From Alisma plantago-aquatica (lineage: Eukaryota; Streptophyta; Magnoliopsida; Alismatales; Alismataceae): a DNA stretch of 64,000 bases. Shown one piece after another: positions 46,899 to 58,310 of this stretch (the stretch's first letter is position 1; every line of letters starts with the position of its first letter). The DNA is taken from the NCBI GenBank assembly GCA_963693085.1, contig OY856411.1, positions 1,348,728,050 through 1,348,792,049 of the forward strand, read 5' to 3'. Below the pieces are notes generated by a model. It had not been told where the DNA came from. It searched no databases and worked only from the letters and a program-made list of their open reading frames with translations. A program made the translations under genes and the position numbers.

Positions 46899-47369
46899 GT
46901 TACTATTACCACTGTTGTTTTATCTTTAATGCAACAAGAACATACGAAACCCCCATGACAACATTGGTTATTTTACCTTTTTTACTGGCTAAAGGATCCC
47001 TAACAATAAAGATGATTTTTTATTTAAAACACTAGATTTGAATTCATATCTAGCAAATTAAAGAAGTTACATTGTACGAATGCCCCCCCTTATATGTGCT
47101 CTTATAAAAGTAAGTGTGTGTTATACGTTCTCATTCAAGCTAAACTATATTGTTGAAATGAAGAAAAAAAATACAAGGGGACGCATTGATTCCTTGATGT
47201 GTATTTAACGTGCAGGGGAGGGTGGTTTGTATTGTATTCTTAGACATATGTTTGATGTATTTCACAGTCTTTCACATATCTTTAATCGCACATTGCTTGC
47301 TTATATAATGAAAGAGATCCATTTAAGCGGGAATGATGACTAAAGGCTTGTCGGTGGTGTTTCTAAGAG
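46899..47369. other. Unassigned AT-rich stretch
   Basis: No gene, element end or repeat that I can support. Confidence 0.5.
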
Positions 47370-47765
47370 TTTTCAAATTTAAGACTAATCGAGTTTGTAT
47401 GTGCTTTGATCTTTAATGAATTAAAACAACACACACATGCCGCCTCGCCCGGTCCAATTCGGTGGGTGTGATTTGATACTTCTATAAATGAAATTCTTTA
47501 TCGAGGCTTTTGAATTTAAGTTTGACTAGAATTGCATGCAATTTGGGATATGACGAATCAAAAAACACACGTGCTATCCCACGCGGCCCAATTTGATGCT
47601 TGTGATTTGATATTTTTATAAAATATTTTTTTTTCTTTGGACTTTTAAATTTAAGGCTAACTGGGCTTGTATGTGCTTTGGGCTTTGACAAATAAAGAAA
47701 ACACATGTGTCGTTCCTCCCGACCCGATTTGATGAGAGAAATTTGATATTTTTATAAGAAAATTC
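47370..47765. repeat. Three diverged tandem copies of a ~130-bp unit
   Basis: Each unit contains TTT-AATTTAAG, a TGCATG/TATGTG segment, an ACACA-GTG segment, CC(A/G)ATTTG(A/G)TG and TTTGATATTTTTATAA. Copies start at about 47373, 47507 and 47640. Divergence is high. The function is unknown; it may be part of an old LTR or satellite. Confidence 0.65.
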
Positions 47766-48769
47766 TTTTATTTTGTTTTATTTAAATGATGTTTTAATTA
47801 TTACTTTCATATGGGATTCTAGAAATGTAAAATTATCCATTCTTTAATTGTCTTAGAAAGACAGTTGCCTTGAGCCACCCATATATAATTTCTTTTGAAT
47901 AAAATCCTATCATTTTCCATCCAGATACAATAACCTTTTGGTTGATTGATCAGAGTCTCTTTGATTCCTGTTTGGGTGCGCCCTACAAAACATTTTTTTG
48001 AACTCATTTATCAATTAACTTTTTCGAGAAAAAATGATTTCTTGGGTGCTTATCTATGGGCTTTGTCCACCTATATAATGGACATGTTTCAACCATTTAT
48101 AAGACACAAAAATACAACTAAGACATCCAAAAATATAATGAGATTAGTTGAGTGCGAGAGAACTATTGTGTGCAAGATTAGTTCCCTACTGTGTGTTATT
48201 TTAAGTTGTTGTGGGCAACCTCCACCATCTTGCCATCAACCGATGATATCACCATCTTCCAACTCATCTTCTTCTTTCTTCTTCACCCACTATTGTGCAT
48301 CTGAGCATGATTCCTTACAACGTATTTTTTCGGTGACGTACGATAATGGACTATCTAACACTACTTATCTTGCTAGCATCAGGAGGCAGTACCAAGAGTT
48401 GGGGTGATTGAATATGGGAGGAAAGACAAAATCAAGCTCATGCATATGAGTGGTGGATTTTGTCTTAATTATATTGGTCTTATTAACGCACCTTCACCCA
48501 TTGTCTCTTATGAACCCGTTATCTTTGTTGCTTATTTTTATTGGATTATCTACAACCTTAATTTAGTTAAATATTACTAAATAGTAATGGGAAATATTCG
48601 AAATATATCCAACATTAGTGAAGATAAAAATACCTTTCTAGTTATTGCTTGTATTTTTTAATATGATTCCTTCATAATTTACATAATATGGACCCTTCTT
48701 TCAATTCCGTCCCTAATGTTGTTTATTCCTTGATCACAATCTATAGTGATCCATCTTCTTCATTCAAGA
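47766..48769. other. Unassigned stretch before the copia fragment
   Basis: A 153-codon plus-strand ORF (47946-48407) has no recognisable domain and biased composition at its end. The stretch may be the LTR/leader of the copia element that follows, but no LTR pair is present. Confidence 0.4.
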
Positions 48770-49910
48770 TACCCAAAGAAATAGACTGTCTTTGCCATGG
48801 TAGGATCTTGTCCACTCTTCTTGATGATCTTTATGACATCTAGCACAAATAACCTTAAGCCCTTAAGCTTTGGTAAGCTTTTGACGACAAGTTTAGAATG
48901 CAAGATGTTGGGCTAGAATAATATGCTTTCGTGAGATGGTATGAGCACAATATGATGGACAATACGCATTATCTTACCCAAGTACTTGAGTATCAAAACC
49001 TTGTCTCAAAATCTATCTCCATTTATTATAACCTTAAGGAGAATGTGCAAAGCAGAAGCCCTGGTTGAAAATATTCCTCCATCCTAGAAGGAATTTTCCA
49101 AAGTCTCTTAGTCATAGGCATGATAGGCTATCATGTCCTCCTTAATGAAATCCCTTCATATATAATTCCATCATAAGGGAAAGGATGTTAAGGTTAGTAC
49201 CTCTATCAAACTAGTAGATGATGTCAAGCCCAAGAAGAAACCAAACAAGTTCAATCCTAGGTCCAAGTAATATTTCAAGAAGGGAAAGCAACACAATCAT
49301 AATAACAACTCAAATTCTAGGGCCAAAATTTCTTATGCATGTGACAAGCGTAGTCATCTTGCCAATGTTTGTAGGGAGCATGTGGGTCAAAGGAAGAGAA
49401 CTTGATCATGCCACTAAGAATGCAGAAGTGAAATGATAAATGTGGAGACTGATGCATCTTCTTCTGAAAGGTTGGATACCACCAATTACCTTGTTCTTAA
49501 TGCTAGCCCTTCTTGTAGTTATAATCGGTGAATGGACTCTGGAGTGGTTTATCACATTTGTTATGTTCGTTCTACTTTTTCCACCTGTCAGGCAGATAAC
49601 AACCATGTGATCTCTTGGGTGATGATGTGTCTGTGAAGCAAATTATAGGCTATGGGTGTGTGGATTTGAAGCTCACATACGGGAAAGTCCTGACTGCAAA
49701 CTATTTTACATGTTCCTAGCTTGAAGAAAAAACTAGTTAGTGAAGTCTTAATCATGTCTTTTAATTATACTCTTTTATTTCAAAGGAAATAAGTTATAAT
49801 TTCTAGAATTAGTTCTTACATAGGTGTTGGGTACACATGTGGGGGTTTAACTAAGCTCAATGTCTTTTCTTATAATGGTACTTCTCATATTTATGATAAT
49901 TGTTTGAGGT
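48770..49910 (+). pseudogene. Ty1/copia gag and protease fragment, degenerate
   Basis: Read with stops and frame changes: a gag part (LDDLYDI, then DDKFRMQDV and VLLNEIPS, 48815-49170), a zinc-knuckle-like stretch (YACDKRSHLANVCRE, about 49330-49382) and the protease/pre-integrase part (MDSGVVYHICYVRSTFSTC about 49530-49590, then KQIIGYGCVDLKL and VPSLKKKLVS). In the knuckle the first Cys is replaced by Ser. In the protease, the Trp before MDSG is TGA. The fragment ends abruptly at 49910, where a gypsy-type LTR begins. Confidence 0.75.
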
Positions 49911-52711
49911 TGTAAGGCCACTGACCTTGCTTTGTATTGAACATGATTTCTTATCTTAATTAGATTCTTAAAACCTTAATCAAACCCTAATATGTGTTTT
50001 GATATCATGTGATAAAGAAGTTACAAGTTTGGCCCAGTTTGAACACTATTTGCATAAGTTTTGTAATTTATTTGCTTATAAAGGATTTTATGCAATTTTC
50101 CCATATCTAGGGGTTTTCTTGTAATTTGTCACATGTAAGTTGTGCCTTATAAGTTTTCATGTCATGTTGGTGGTTTTACCTTTGGGATATTAGTTGCACC
50201 ATTGATTGATAGGTGTCCACTGCCTTAGGATTGAAATCTAGGGTTTCCTCACCTAGATTCCCTAAGTCGATGGTTTACCCTTGTGTGTTGGGATCCGATG
50301 GTCCACCTTGGAGTGGTGGGATCTGATGGTGGTCTCTTGATGTTTGAGATTTGATGGTTTTTCTTTGAGGCACCCAAGGTAGATGGTTTTTCTTATGTTG
50401 AACACAACCGATGGTGGTATTAGGGTTTGCTTTGGTGGCCAAGTGAAGGCATGATTTGATTGACCACTTGTTGTTGACAAACGATGGTCCTTATGGGCTT
50501 GACATCCGATGGTCCCCCTGGCTTCAATAAATGATGGTTGACTTGGTTTTTCATGGATGTGAGGTTTTGAACTTTGGAAACATTCCATGCATGGTTTGAC
50601 ACCTCTACCTTCTCTTCTCTCTCACCCTAAGTTTTATATACCTCTCTCCTTCCAAGCAAACAAGCTATTTACACAGCTCCATCAACCTCATCCCTTCCTT
50701 TCTATTTGGATGTTTGTCCTTTGATGCAGCCCTATATTAGGGGTCCATCTTGTGTCATATTTCATTTCAATCACATCTATACATGTTAGATTACATGTTA
50801 TTTTGCCTAATATGCATATTTGTGTAAAATGTACTTATGAATATTATTTTCATGTTTTTCAGGCATTTGAACCATGCTTGTATGGTAGAGAGAGAGAAGG
50901 AGTGATCCTAGGGTTTCTCTACCTTTAGATAGGCCCAAAGAGAAGTCTGAGGCTCCCTCAACCTACCCCTAGTGGCCAACTCAACTCAAAGTGTTGATCC
51001 AGAGACCAGCACAGCTGTGGTATCACAGAATGGCCATGCTGTCTCACTCCAAAATCAACAGAGTCAACATTGAAGCAATGCAGGAATCACCACGATCGTG
51101 TCACTCAGAATGGTCATGGTAGATTGACCCAGAACAATCGTGCCACCTTGCACGACCGTGTATCAGCTCAACCAAAATGACCATATTACCAAGAATGGGC
51201 AGACAACTCCAAGCCACCACGGTCGTGCTACCCTTGCCCCACCATGACCCTGGTGACCATCATGGCTGTTCCAGTATCAGTTCAAATCCACCATTGTTAC
51301 TATCATTTTTCACCTCGACTGTTCCACCCCACCGCAGTCGTGGTCAGTCCTACCCACCATGGTCGTGCTGCCCAACACGATCGTGCTACTCACAAAAACC
51401 TAGCTATTTTTTCCACAACATTTCCCACTTTACCCCTACTTAAGCTAGTGCTTCCTCCCCACCTATATATATGTGGGTGGTGGCTGGAGGCTGAGGATGG
51501 CCACCCCTATCTACCTTCTACCACCCCATTTCCCCCCTTAGCCATTCCACTTCATTTCCACCTCATTCCACATCCATTTCACCATTTCCACCACCAAAAC
51601 CCTAGTTTCTTGGTGTTTTGACCCTATTCCACCATCATTCTATGCCCTTGCACCTCAGAAAAAGGAGGATGTCTTGTAGCAGTTGAAGAGGAGGATTACT
51701 CCTTCTACACCAAGCTCTATGGCTTCTTCGACCTCTTTCTCCTTTCTTTTTGTATTTTGCATTTCTATGAGTATTTAGGCCCCTTAGGTGGGCTATTTGG
51801 GGCCACAAATGTTACTTTGATACCATGTTGGGGGAAAATGATATGTAAACATTGTAATTTCATTTTCTAATGATTATGTTCTATTTCTTTTTCACTCTTC
51901 ATGAATTGCATGTTGGTTTGTGCTTGAAATCACCTACAAATCTAGGGAAATTGTTGAAAAGTGTGAATTCAGGGATTTGGTCCTAGGTCTAATTCATGGA
52001 TCCCTAGCTATCCACCCATCTTCCTACATGCTGATCAATTCTCCTAACCCTAGTTGATAGATCTAAGTAGCTAGTTTAGATGAATTTAGTGTGCTTAACA
52101 TGGAGCTTTCTCAAGGCTAGAATGTGGGTGATATGAGACCTAAAACCTCATTTCCACCCACAATACTACCCTCAGCCCCTAATCACCGTAAGATCCTATA
52201 ACCTAGAAATATAGGCTTATTTAGAATCCAATTGAATTACACCTAGACCCTAACTCAATTGAGTCTTGTAAGGGTAGCAGGAGGTGTTAGGGACCAGTTC
52301 CCCTATGCACAACCTATCTTATCCATGGCCAGTTAGTAGTCTAGGGTAATTCATTAGAGTCTAGCTTGTTGTGTGGTTTGGTAATATAAATGAAACTATA
52401 ATGTTCACATGTCACCCCCAACCTAATTGATAAGTGCATCCCCGAAACAGCCCACACATTCCTTTATTGCTTTTAAACCTTAATTGCTTTCTTGCTTAAC
52501 TAGTGTTAGCTTAGTTAGCTATTTACTTGCTTAGTTAGATTCTTGCATTGTTCTTGCTTTTCTCTTGCCAGTTTAGACCGTTAATTACTCTTTTGGCCTA
52601 TTTGCTAGCTTAGTGTAGTGTATACTTATTGCTTGCCTTAGCATAGCTTGCTCTTTTCTATGCTTGCCTTGTCTTTTCTTGCTCAGTAGAATTAATTGTC
52701 TAGGGTTAACT
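49911..52711 (+). repeat. Partial LTR of a third gypsy-type family (family C), truncated by the 52.7-kb insertion
   Basis: Starts TGTAAGGCCACTGACCTTGC, close to the LTR start TGTAAGGACCCTGACCTCC at 52712 and to family A TGTAACACCCCTGACC. It enters the copia fragment after GAGGT. It continues for 2.8 kb without an LTR end and is cut by the next element, so its remainder should lie right of this window. It includes a GATGGT-rich zone (50255-50540) and a CACGRYCGTG zone (51000-51410). ORFs in it are not conserved genes. Confidence 0.6.
51000..51410. repeat. Array of CACGRYCGTG palindromic motifs in the family C LTR
   Basis: CACGATCGTG, CACGGTCGTG, CACGACCGTG and weaker forms (CCATGGTCGTG, CCGCAGTCGTG) occur about ten times in 400 bases. 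The same motif stands as a small cluster in the family A solo LTR at 26802-26872. Confidence 0.7.
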
Positions 52712-53887
52712 TGTAAGGACCCTGACCTCCATTTTGGGCTTACCCTATTTGCTTTGCCTAAACCTTGTGTTTATATGTTTGCTAATCACCTGAGTTGTGA
52801 TTAGGGTTTTTTTGTGCTTTGTTGAGAGGTTGAGGTGCAACTTGCAAATTACCCAAGTTATAGGGTTGGTGTGCAAGTTTGTCACCTTGAGAGATATCTT
52901 TCTCTCTCCTTACATCCTATAGGGTTGAGAGGATGGGTTGGGAACCTTACTTGAGTTGTTTTGGGCCTCGTTTGAGTTTGTTTAAGCTTGGGCTTGTTGT
53001 TGGGCTTGAAGCCCTTCCTCCTTGCTTGAGTGTGTGGGGCAAGGGAGAGCTTGGTGCCTTGTGTCGGCAATGGTGTGTCAGGAAAGGGAGGCGTATCGGC
53101 CAGAGGGTGCTGGTGAATGTGATGGGTTTCCATGTTGGGCGACACACACCCCTCCACCTGGCCTCGTTTGTGTCACCCTTCTTTGGACAAGTGGCCATTG
53201 CTTTACTATTTGGTGGCAAGTCATGAGCAAGTGGTTTGGGGTGCTAGCAAGGTGGCATATTTTGTACAAGTGGTGGTTTGGGTGAGAACATGTGGAGCAA
53301 TCCCCTATTGGACGCCCACTTAACCCCCTTACATATATACCCCCTTCTTTGCTAGCTTGGGATCCCTTTAGCTCCTTAGTTGCTTCCCTTCTTTTTTGGT
53401 GTATGATATCTCCCCTTGGTAGAGCTTGGTGGCCGATCTCCATGGTGGAGTCTTCTTCTTCTTCTAGTGGTGGCCAAAACCCTAGATGTGTCTTGCTCCT
53501 TCTCCTCTTGTGGAGAGTATCTCTCCCTATCCTTGACACCTTCTTCTTCTTCTCTCTTTCTTTTCGACCATGGTGGTTATGGAGTTCTCTTCTTTCCTAG
53601 TGTTGGCCAAATGTGGTGCCTTGGAGCTTGAAGCTTGGTGCTTGGAGCTTTGGAGCTTGAGGAGTGTGCTTAAGGTGGGTTATATAACTTCTAACCCTAA
53701 CTATATTACCTTCTTACTATGATGCTTTGTTGTATGCTATCTTGATCGGCCATGCTTATCTTGTTAATAATATATTTGCTCTAGTATGTACCCTTGATGT
53801 TGTGGGATATGATGTCATGGTTATGTTGTATAGAGGTTCTCTTGGATCTTGTTGGCCGAACCATTAGATTAAGGTCCTTTGGGAAAA

Positions 53888-54241
53888 ACCCCTCTCTCAC
53901 CTAGTTGTTGAGAGGTGAGCCTAGGGTTTCCTAATCCAATGGTGTGTGTGGTGTGATCTTGGGGCAAAACTCCTTTCTCTCCCTTTGGTTTTGAGAGGTG
54001 AGCTTGAGATCTAGAGGTGTAGACAAAACCCCTCTCTTCCTTGGTCATTGAGAGGTGAGTCTATACTCTAGTTGCTTGGGAAACACCCCTCTCTTGCCAT
54101 GGACTTGAGAGGTGAGCCTTTGGTTGGTCTTGACCTAATTGAGGTTGGTGGGTTGTCCGATATGGTGATGACCCACCTTGCTGCCCAATATGTGATGGAA
54201 GTTGTGCAAAACCTCTCTCAGTTGGTTGATGATAGGTGAGC
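53888..54241. repeat. Five stem-loop units CCCCTCTC...GAGAGGTGAG in the 5' LTR
   Basis: Units at about 53888, 53969, 54024, 54080 and 54206: ACCCCTCTC (or a variant), a 12-20 base variable loop, then GAGAGGTGAG. The arms are kept while loops and linkers vary. The 3' LTR carries the same five at about 62888-63242. Unit 5 in the 5' copy has a damaged right arm (GATAGGTGAG), which is GAGAGGTGAG in the 3' copy. Confidence 0.85.
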
Positions 54242-55993
54242 CAACTCTCTTGATCCTTTATGGTTTGGTGGTGGCCTTGAGGTTGAAGACGACCAACCCG
54301 ATATGGTCTTTGGACCCTTACCCGATATCCCTTACTACCCAATATCTTTGACAACCCAAGATGTCCTGCTGATATCGTTCTGTGTAGGGTGGTGCCCGAT
54401 ATCCCTCTCCTAGGGTTGAGTTTGGACGATATGTTGGATGGGTGTCTAGTTGACCCCTTTGACCGTTATAAGTCTTTACCCCTAGATGTCTTGCTGCCCG
54501 ATATGATGGGCTGGATGATATGCCTTATGGTCATTATTGGCTTGATGAGGTGACGTAGCGTTAGCTGTTGTCTTTGGGAGAGGTCGCCCGTTATGAGTGA
54601 TACCCGGGAAGGGTGTTAGTTGTTGTGTTGGTCCCTTGGGCATTAGGTGGTCTGTGTTGGGTGTCATGGCATGTTGGTGCCTTGCACAACATCCTCTTGG
54701 ATGGTGCTGCCCGACACCTTGTAGGGGGATGCCCCTCCCGATATGGATCCTAGGCCAAGACGTTGTTGGGCGACAAGGTGTTGTTTAGGCGTTGCACGTT
54801 ATGGTTATGTCTGGTAGGATGTTGAGTAATCAAGTAGATCCTACCTTGGGCGATATATTGGCTTGTCCCCTTGACCGATATGAGTATGGTAGGCAGATCT
54901 TGTGTTGTGCGATATGGCTTGTACCTTGCACGACACTCCCCTAGTTGTGCTGCCCGACATGGTGCCCTAGTGGCTATGTTGCCTTGAGTGATATGTAGTT
55001 TGGGCGATAGGGTTTGCTGCTTTGGGCGATATGGAGTTTATCCTTCATGCCAGATATTCTCTTACACCTAGATGTCTAGTGTTGTCAATATGGCCGTTGG
55101 CTGAGATGGAGGTTGTCTTATTTGATGGGTGGTGCTTACAGTCTAGTTGTACCCGATACCAAGGTGATGGTGGTTGCCCGACATGGTTGTTAACCCTAGA
55201 TGGGTGTTGACCGATACAGTGATGGGCGTCACACCCTTTGATGATACATGTCTTACCTTTAGTAAGGTTTATGGTGCTTTTGGTGAGGGTTGTCCCTTGC
55301 CCATTATACCTTTAGTGAGGGTTGTCCCTTACCCAATATATTTATAGTGAGGGTTGTACCTTGTGATCGGTTGGAAACCCTAATGCTTGATTGTAAAGTC
55401 ATATGAGATAATGTCATGCATAGATATGCTCATCCAATTGTGTAATTATATCTCTCTTGGTATATACAATAAGTTTAAGATGTTCCTTGTATGAGTACAG
55501 TTGTACCTCTATGCTTATGCTAACCATGCATGTACCAGTTGTATGATGAGGCCATGGTGATGGCATGACAACGATATAATATGGAACATCAAGGGGTTAT
55601 GATGAACCCAGTGATATATGATGGGTGTTACCCATGAAATAGCAATGTGTGCCTTGATGATGGGATTGAGTCTCAGTGATGTTAATCCTTGAGATGGATC
55701 TTGATGATTGGCAAGAGGCCAAGTGGTAACATGTAATGTTGGATCCTTGTGATGGATCAGAATGATGTTGGCTTTGAGAATAAGAGTGAGAATGTAACAC
55801 TTGATAATGAGATCTATGTTGTTTACTTGTGTTTTAGTTTACATGTTACATAACTTGGTTGAATCTTGCAATCCGCTTAAAATGTATTAATTAATTATAG
55901 ATGAACCTTTCATGTAGTTTGCCCTGGACATAGATCCATCATCATCAGTGGCTGGTGATGGTGAAATGGGTTCTCTTGCGGGTTAACCCGGAG

Positions 55994-56013
55994 CACATAT
56001 TTATGAATATGTG
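55994..56013 (+). other. Conserved LTR hairpin, family B copy
   Basis: CACATATT, loop TATG, AATATGTG after CCCGGAG; same stem as in family A with a one-base longer loop, in an otherwise diverged LTR. Confidence 0.8.
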
Positions 56014-57257
56014 GGGTTTCTCCTAGCTGAAAATAGGAGGATTAGAGTGCATCTACAGTTGTGGACTCAAGATGTGTATAAGAGCGTGGTGAACAGGCCC
56101 ATGGCTCAATGTGATGGAGCATGAATACGTTCATGGCTCAGGAGCACGATGAATAGGCTTGTGGCTCATGATATACTAGCACCGTGACCTGTACCAAGGC
56201 GGGCTAGAGGAAAGGGTAGCCTGCAGAGCTGACCCTGTGGTTGAGGCCACTTAAGCAAGAGATTGCGGTCCTACTTTGGATATCATGCACTGACTACGAG
56301 GAGGTGAGGTCATGGAGTTTGGCTCTCCCATTAACCTTGTATGGCACCTATTTTGGGGTTCGCAGCCGAATTTTGGATTTGAGCGCTATGACTCACTTCC
56401 TTAGGGCATAATAAATTTATAATCCAGCTGTATAGTATATCTGCTTAGGGAAAATACGGAACATTGGTTAAGGCCTTGTTTGTATAGTTGCCCTAGCTAT
56501 ATCTTGCAACTAATTAGATGTTATGATGAGTTCTTATTAGACTTGTCTTTTCAATCATATTCCATATTATTATCTATGCATATTCTTCCTAAATATCTCG
56601 ATAAGATGTTGTAGCAAGTTAGTTCTGCTCATATGTTGCTCATATATGATCTGTTTATACCAGTTATTTGCTTCATTTGTTCTATCTCTCCTTTGAGGTT
56701 TTATAGTTTTGGCAGGGGTTATGTTTCTCACTGGGACTATGTGTCTCACCCCGCTGGTTGTAAACCTTTTTAGGTGATCGTGCTAGACGTGGTGGTGGTC
56801 GAGAGGTTGCGGCCGAGCAACAAGAAGAACGGTAGGAGGCAAGAGATGGATATGCTGCTGTTTTGGTTGTTTTGTAGTAGAGTCTTAGAGTCATCCATGT
56901 ACTCTCAGGTCCTTGGAGGTGTTTTGACGATGTTTCACGATGTATAGATGATGTAGCTTGTTTATCCTGATGTTGGCCTGGTATGGCGTGTTCTGTACAT
57001 AAACAAGTGGTGAACTCTTTGTTCCTATGTGATATCTGGATCCTATGAACTGTGGAGACGTATCATGATTCATGTATGTTTATATAACATGTTTCCTTGT
57101 AGGATAAGGATCTGGATGTAATAGTTTCTTTATTATTTGCTTTCCGCAATCAGTTTTAATTAACCTATATTTCTGATAACATGTGGTTTATGGATGTTCC
57201 GTACATTTTCGCGTGGCATTTCATTTTCTGTGTGATAGCGGGATGTCATAATAAGTT

Positions 57258-57269
57258 TGGTATCAGAGC
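57258..57269 (+). other. Primer binding site (initiator Met-tRNA)
   Basis: TGGTATCAGAGC starts nine bases after the 5' LTR end and is complementary to the 3' end of initiator Met-tRNA. Confidence 0.92.
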
Positions 57270-57382
57270 TCTAGGTTCTCTAAGTCTACAGGGATCTAGG
57301 ACTACGCTTGTGTCTGTTCTTGTGAGTTTTCCAAATTTTCTTACAACAACCTTCTTCCCCCAGCAGAAGATAAAGCTAAAAG

Positions 57383-58310
57383 ATGTCTGGAAGTCACGAA
57401 GAACATGCTGCCGAGAGCAATGCTATTGCATCTATTGATGGAGCACAAGGGTAGGCATATGAAGATTGGGTGCTTGAGGTTCCCCAAATCGACCCAACCA
57501 TTCTTAAGAATCCTATCTACCAGCACCTTATAGGACATGTAATGGCAACGATGAATCACATGGTGGATAGATTGCCATGCCTCCACCAAGAGCACATGCT
57601 CCCCATGGTGAATCTTCAAGTACTGGGAAGACCTTTGAGCGGCTTCGCCGAGTAAGAGCTTCGGATTATGCTGGAATGGTTGATCCAGCGGATGCAGATT
57701 TGTGGCTGACAGGTCTTGAGAAGGCCTTCTGGATCCTTGACATCCCCGAAGAAGACAAAGTCAAGCACGCTGTCTGCCTTTTAAAAGGTAGTACTGGCCA
57801 CTGGTGGGCCATCGAGGAGGAGAAGTGACCGGGTGAGGTGATCTGTTGGGACGTCTTCCGGAGGGAGTTCGTGAGTTGATACTTCCTGAAGACGTATCTG
57901 GATGAGAAAATCAGCCAGTTCGAGCGTCTACGCCAAGGTTCTCTGAGAATCACCGAGTATGAAGCCAAGTTTATGGACTTGATGAGGTTTTGTCCTCACA
58001 TGGCGATGATAGATGATGAGAGAATCAGACAGTTTGAGAAAGGTCTGAGTGTTGAGCTGTCGACACCTACTGCTGCTTTAGAAAACCGAAAGCGGTTTGC
58101 CACATTTATGGAATATGTCTGAAGGATTGAACGTTCAATCTGAGAAAAGAGAGAGACTATGTCCAAGAAAAGGCCTGCTCAGTTCCAGAGACAGAGGTTT
58201 GACAGCCACAAGAAGTTGAGGTTTTCTGCACCTTCTGTGAGGCAAGGTTCTAGTGCACCACCACGAGTGGTGGCAGGTCAGATGGAGTTATTTCATTTTG
58301 ATTTGTCTTC
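57383..58310 (+). pseudogene. gag pseudogene of the family B gypsy element
   Basis: Gag forms the particle that packages the RNA. ATG 57383 opens MSGSHEEHAAES in one frame, meets TAG at 57452, and the frame changes before about 57640, where the conserved capsid part begins (PADADLWLTGLEKAFWILDIPEEDKVKHAVCLLKG in pieces, then GHWW). Further blocks are YEAKFMDLMRFCPH and DDERIRQFEKGL, with TGA stops at 57826, 57877, 58120 and 58141. The last part (RPAQFQRQRFD) runs straight into the protease, without the CCHC zinc knuckle that this clade normally has between them, so that part was deleted. Confidence 0.85.

Larger units (their letters stand above)
52712..57248 (+). repeat. 5' LTR of the family B element
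   Basis: 4,537 bp, TGTAAGGACC to GGGATGTCA. Over a ~120-base part near 52930 I count about seven differences from the 3' LTR. It holds an array of CCCCTCTC/GAGAGGTGAG stem-loops (53888-54241), a zone rich in CGATATGG-type motifs (54130-55220), the conserved hairpin (55994-56013) and the GTCTCACCCC/CCTTTTTAGGTGA block (56742-56775) that matches the end block of family A LTRs. Confidence 0.92.

Noticed and set aside
51177..51621. Overlapping plus-strand ORFs rich in Pro, His and Ser
   Set aside because: They lie in a non-coding LTR zone with palindromic repeats and have no domain.
52882..53631. Many overlapping ORFs on both strands of the family B LTR
   Set aside because: Near-identical ORFs in the 3' LTR are explained by LTR duplication; no domain, and the frames are broken by differences between the copies.
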